The translations under genes and the position numbers were made by a program. 64,000 nucleotides of DNA from assembly GCA_002387205.1 (NCBI GenBank), contig DGLA01000002.1, forward strand, positions 186,001-250,000, given 5' to 3'. The notes below the pieces were generated by a model. It ran no database searches. It saw nothing but the letters and a program-made list of their open reading frames with translations, and was not told the DNA's origin. The stretch's first letter is position 1. Every line of letters starts with the position of its first letter. Origin of the DNA: Stutzerimonas stutzeri. Its GTDB lineage: Bacteria > Pseudomonadota > Gammaproteobacteria > Pseudomonadales > Pseudomonadaceae. This document shows, in pieces, positions 61,368 to 64,000 of this stretch.

Positions 61368-63512
61368 ATGGGAAGGGTGCAAGCCAAGTCGCAGGCCCGT
61401 ACCCGCAGGTTGCTGGTGGTGGATGATCGTGAAGCCAATCTGGTCGCGATGGAGGCACTGCTCGGCGATGGTGACTGGCAGGTTCACACGGTCAATTCCG
61501 GGGAGGCGGCGCTCCAGGCCTTGCTTGATCTGGATGTGGAACTGGTGCTGCTTGATGTGCAGATGCCGGGTATGGACGGCTTCGAGGTGGCGCGGCTGAT
61601 GCGAGGCAACCCGCATACGCGCTACACCCCGATCATCTTTGTGTCCGCCATCGCCCATACCCGCGAGTCGGTGCTGCGCGGCTATGCGACCGGCGCGGTG
61701 GATTTCATCCTCAAGCCTTTCGATCCACAGGTGCTCCGACACAAGATCGAGACGTTGCTGAGCCACGAACATAATCGCCGAGACCTGCAGTTGTTGAGTC
61801 AGCAACTGGACAGCGCGAGGGCATTCAATGCCTCGGTTCTGAGCAATGCAGCCGAAGGCATCCTCGTGGTGGGAGAGGACGGGCTCATCAACTTTGCCAA
61901 CCCGGCCATTGCCCAGATGCTGCACACCAGCGTGGATACATTGCAGGGCACCGCGCTGGTCGATCATCTGGCCTCGCCGCAAATGCCTGACGCCTGGCGC
62001 GACACCGACTTCTACAAGCATTGGCGTAGTGGCGAGACCTACCGCTTGCACGAGGCGCAGCTGCATACCGCTCGCGGCACCACCCTGCCGGTCGCCTTGT
62101 CGTCCTCTCCGTTACCCCGCCAACAGCGTTCGATGGTGGTGATCGCACTCGACATGTCGGTGGTACGCAACCTGCACGTTCAGCTGGAGACGCAGGCCGT
62201 CACCGACTCGCTGACCGGCCTGCTCAACCGCCGTGGTTTCCACCAGGCGCTGGACTCGGCCTTGGCGAGGGTGGACCGCAATGGCAAGCGCATGGCGATC
62301 CTTTACATCGATCTCGATGGTTTCAAGCGCATCAACGATTCGCTGGGGCATGACGCCGGCGACGAAATTCTCTGTCGTGTGGCGCGGGTGCTGGAAACCT
62401 GCATGCGGCCCTACGACATCATTGCGCGGATGGGCGGCGATGAGTTCACCGCTTTGCTGGATTCGCTCGATCATCCTGAAGACGCCGCGAAGGTGGCTGA
62501 AAAACTCATCGAGCTTATTTCCGTTCGGCATACGGTTGACGGCACCGAAGTCACCCTCGGCGCAAGCATTGGCATCGCACATTTCCCCGATTGCGGTCAA
62601 AGCGTCGAGGAGCTGCTGCGCTCGGCGGATATGGCCATGTACGAAGCCAAGCGTGAAGGCCGGCAGCAGTACCGTTTCTTTTCCAGCGAAATGAACGGTC
62701 GTGCCCATGCGCGGCTGATGATGGAAGAGAATCTGCGTAGCACCATCGAGCGCAATGGCTTTGCGCTGGCCTACCAGCCACAGGTGGTGCTGGAAACCGG
62801 CAAGCTGCGTGGTTTCGAGGCGCTGTTGCGCTGGGATTTCGCTGGGCGCGGGGCCGTGGAACCCAACGTGTTCATTCCTTTACTCGAGGAGACGCGTCTG
62901 ATCGACCGCGTCGGTGAGTGGGCGCTGCGCGAGGGTCTGGCGCAGTGCCGCGACTGGCGCGAGCGCTTCGGTGACAAGCTGATCCTGAGTTTCAATGTCA
63001 GCCCGGTGCAGTTCGGGCGTGCCGGATTGCTCGAGGAGCTGCGCCGGTTGCTCGATGAATATCAGCTTGACCCCCGTCAGCTCGAACTCGAGGTGACCGA
63101 AGGCGCACTCATGCAGGACCTGGAGCAGAGCTGCGAGAAGCTTCGTCAATTGCGCGAACTTGGGGTGAAGGTGGCGGTGGATGACTTCGGTACGGGTTAC
63201 TCGTCACTGGCCTATCTGCGTCATTTCGAACTCGACACGCTGAAAATTGATCGGTTGTTCATCTCGAACATGCTGGACTCGCCACGTGACGCTGCGGTGG
63301 TCAGTACGATTATCGATCTGGGGCGCAACCTTGGTCTGGAGGTAATTGCCGAAGGGGTGGAAACGCTTGCCCAGCGCGACTGGCTGATTGCCCACGATTG
63401 CCAGGTGATGCAGGGTTTCCTCGTGGCGCCAGGCCTTGCAGTCGAGGATGCCTTGGCGTTTCCTCGGGAGGTCGACTGGGTACAGCTGGCGCGGGATCAC
63501 AAGGGGAAGTAG
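61368..63512 (+). CDS. Response regulator with REC-PAS-GGDEF-EAL (c-di-GMP)
   Basis: 714 residues from ATG 61368 (a GTG three bases ahead is also possible). Receiver with phospho-acceptor Asp63 in LLDVQMPGMDG; PAS-like part (about 145-270); diguanylate cyclase with intact GGDEF at 356-360 and an inhibitory RPYD site five residues before it; EAL domain with Glu484 in FEALLRW, NVSPVQF, EVTEGAL and DDFGTGYSS. Both catalytic sites look intact, so it can be bifunctional. It starts 94 bases after the kinase. Confidence 0.95.
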   Translation: MGRVQAKSQARTRRLLVVDDREANLVAMEALLGDGDWQVHTVNSGEAALQALLDLDVELVLLDVQMPGMDGFEVARLMRGNPHTRYTPIIFVSAIAHTRESVLRGYATGAVDFILKPFDPQVLRHKIETLLSHEHNRRDLQLLSQQLDSARAFNASVLSNAAEGILVVGEDGLINFANPAIAQMLHTSVDTLQGTALVDHLASPQMPDAWRDTDFYKHWRSGETYRLHEAQLHTARGTTLPVALSSSPLPRQQRSMVVIALDMSVVRNLHVQLETQAVTDSLTGLLNRRGFHQALDSALARVDRNGKRMAILYIDLDGFKRINDSLGHDAGDEILCRVARVLETCMRPYDIIARMGGDEFTALLDSLDHPEDAAKVAEKLIELISVRHTVDGTEVTLGASIGIAHFPDCGQSVEELLRSADMAMYEAKREGRQQYRFFSSEMNGRAHARLMMEENLRSTIERNGFALAYQPQVVLETGKLRGFEALLRWDFAGRGAVEPNVFIPLLEETRLIDRVGEWALREGLAQCRDWRERFGDKLILSFNVSPVQFGRAGLLEELRRLLDEYQLDPRQLELEVTEGALMQDLEQSCEKLRQLRELGVKVAVDDFGTGYSSLAYLRHFELDTLKIDRLFISNMLDSPRDAAVVSTIIDLGRNLGLEVIAEGVETLAQRDWLIAHDCQVMQGFLVAPGLAVEDALAFPREVDWVQLARDHKGK

Positions 63513-63538
63513 GCGTCGAGGCCTCGGCGCCGGCTTGC

Positions 63539-64000
63539 TCAACGTCCTGGAAACTCGCGGTGCAACGCTTCGAGCTGCAGGTCCTTGTCGGCCCATAGCT
63601 CGTTGACCCATTCCTGAAAGCTCAGCCGATAGCGTTCATCCTGGTCATAGCTGCGATTCAGGAATTCTGTTGGGATCGGCATCGACTCGATGCGCATCAC
63701 GACCTGGCCGATGCGCCCGCAGAGCAGGTCCCAGAAGCTCGGATTGCCGCCCGGGTAGTGAATGGTGATGTTTATCAGCGCCGTCAGCTGTTCGCCCATG
63801 GCATCGATCACGAACGCAATGCCACCTGCCCTCGGCTTCAGCAGGTAGCGGTAGGGTGAAGCCTGCTCCGTATGTTTGTCTTCGGTGAAGCGCGTGCCTT
63901 CGAGAAAATTAAAAACCGAGACCGGGTTGGTCCGGTAACGCTCACAAGCCTTGCGGGTGGTTGCCAGGTCCTCGCCGCGCTTTTCCGGATAGCGGGTCAG
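63539..64000 (-). CDS. PlsC-like acyltransferase (N-terminus outside window)
   Basis: The frame is open to base 64000 in the minus direction. About 153 residues are visible, with FLEGTRFTEDKHTEQ, the PlsC motif III, RYLLKPRAGGIAF after it, and a C-terminus FQEWVNELWADKDLQLEALHREF. This fits YihG-type 1-acylglycerol-3-phosphate acyltransferases. The catalytic HX4D is upstream of the window. Confidence 0.88.
   Translation of the reverse strand: MTRYPEKRGEDLATTRKACERYRTNPVSVFNFLEGTRFTEDKHTEQASPYRYLLKPRAGGIAFVIDAMGEQLTALINITIHYPGGNPSFWDLLCGRIGQVVMRIESMPIPTEFLNRSYDQDERYRLSFQEWVNELWADKDLQLEALHREFPGR

Overview
The window is chromosomal DNA of a gammaproteobacterium of the genus Pseudomonas in the broad sense. 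The signs are a GC-rich sequence, the intact blocks glmM-tpiA-secG-tRNA-Leu-tRNA-fMet-rimP-nusA-infB-rbfA-truB-rpsO-pnp and pgi-panD-panC-panB-folK-pcnB-(crcZ)-cbrB-cbrA-cbrX-gluQ-dksA, and many families typical of pseudomonads (BON protein, DUF2845 pair, DUF748, PA4642 family, AlkK-like ligase). The stutzeri group (Stutzerimonas) is a plausible home, but that is an inference. I see no prophage, transposase, rRNA operon or CRISPR array.

Layout. 1-10950 (+): end of glmM, tpiA, secG, two tRNAs and the translation/transcription-factor operon, with a strong sigma70 promoter ahead of tRNA-fMet. 10950-18530: an envelope-stress-like BON protein behind a near-perfect sigma54 promoter, then on the minus strand a DUF2845 pair overlapping a large AsmA-like DUF748 protein, an rRNA-type methyltransferase, a thiolase and a DUF2236 protein. 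18676-31870 (-): pgi, pantothenate synthesis (panD, panC, panB), folK, pcnB, the carbon-catabolite control locus (sRNA CrcZ, CbrB, CbrA, small protein CbrX), gluQ and dksA. 32063-39165: aminotransferase, sfsA, several minus-strand membrane or hypothetical genes and a LOG-family gene. That gene is flanked by four copies of a repeated 102-bp element with invariant internal spacing. 39312-50670: SDR, SulP transporter, PA4642-family protein, mqo, YajG, DUF1329, acyltransferase, small zinc/DUF2007 proteins, a SRAP protein and an M48 lipoprotein. 50695-57410: SnoaL-like protein, a GDT1-type manganese exporter under a yybP-ykoY riboswitch, rsmC, a D-hydroxyacid dehydrogenase, a LysE transporter, an acyl-CoA ligase and an OmpA-like lipoprotein. 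57569-64000: a very large hybrid histidine kinase with three receiver domains, a REC-PAS-GGDEF-EAL response regulator, and the end of a PlsC-like acyltransferase.

How the parts work together. The first block supplies cell-wall precursor, glycolysis, Sec export and the core translation machinery. CbrA-CbrB with RpoN would drive CrcZ, whose CA-rich motifs titrate Hfq/Crc and relieve catabolite repression. The last block is a two-component / cyclic-di-GMP signalling pair. The most unusual unexplained signal is the fourfold element at 37741-39164: TTATCC-N20-TGTGGATAA-N48-imperfect 7-bp palindrome arms with an N5 spacer. Both spacers have exactly the same length in all four copies although their sequence is largely not conserved.
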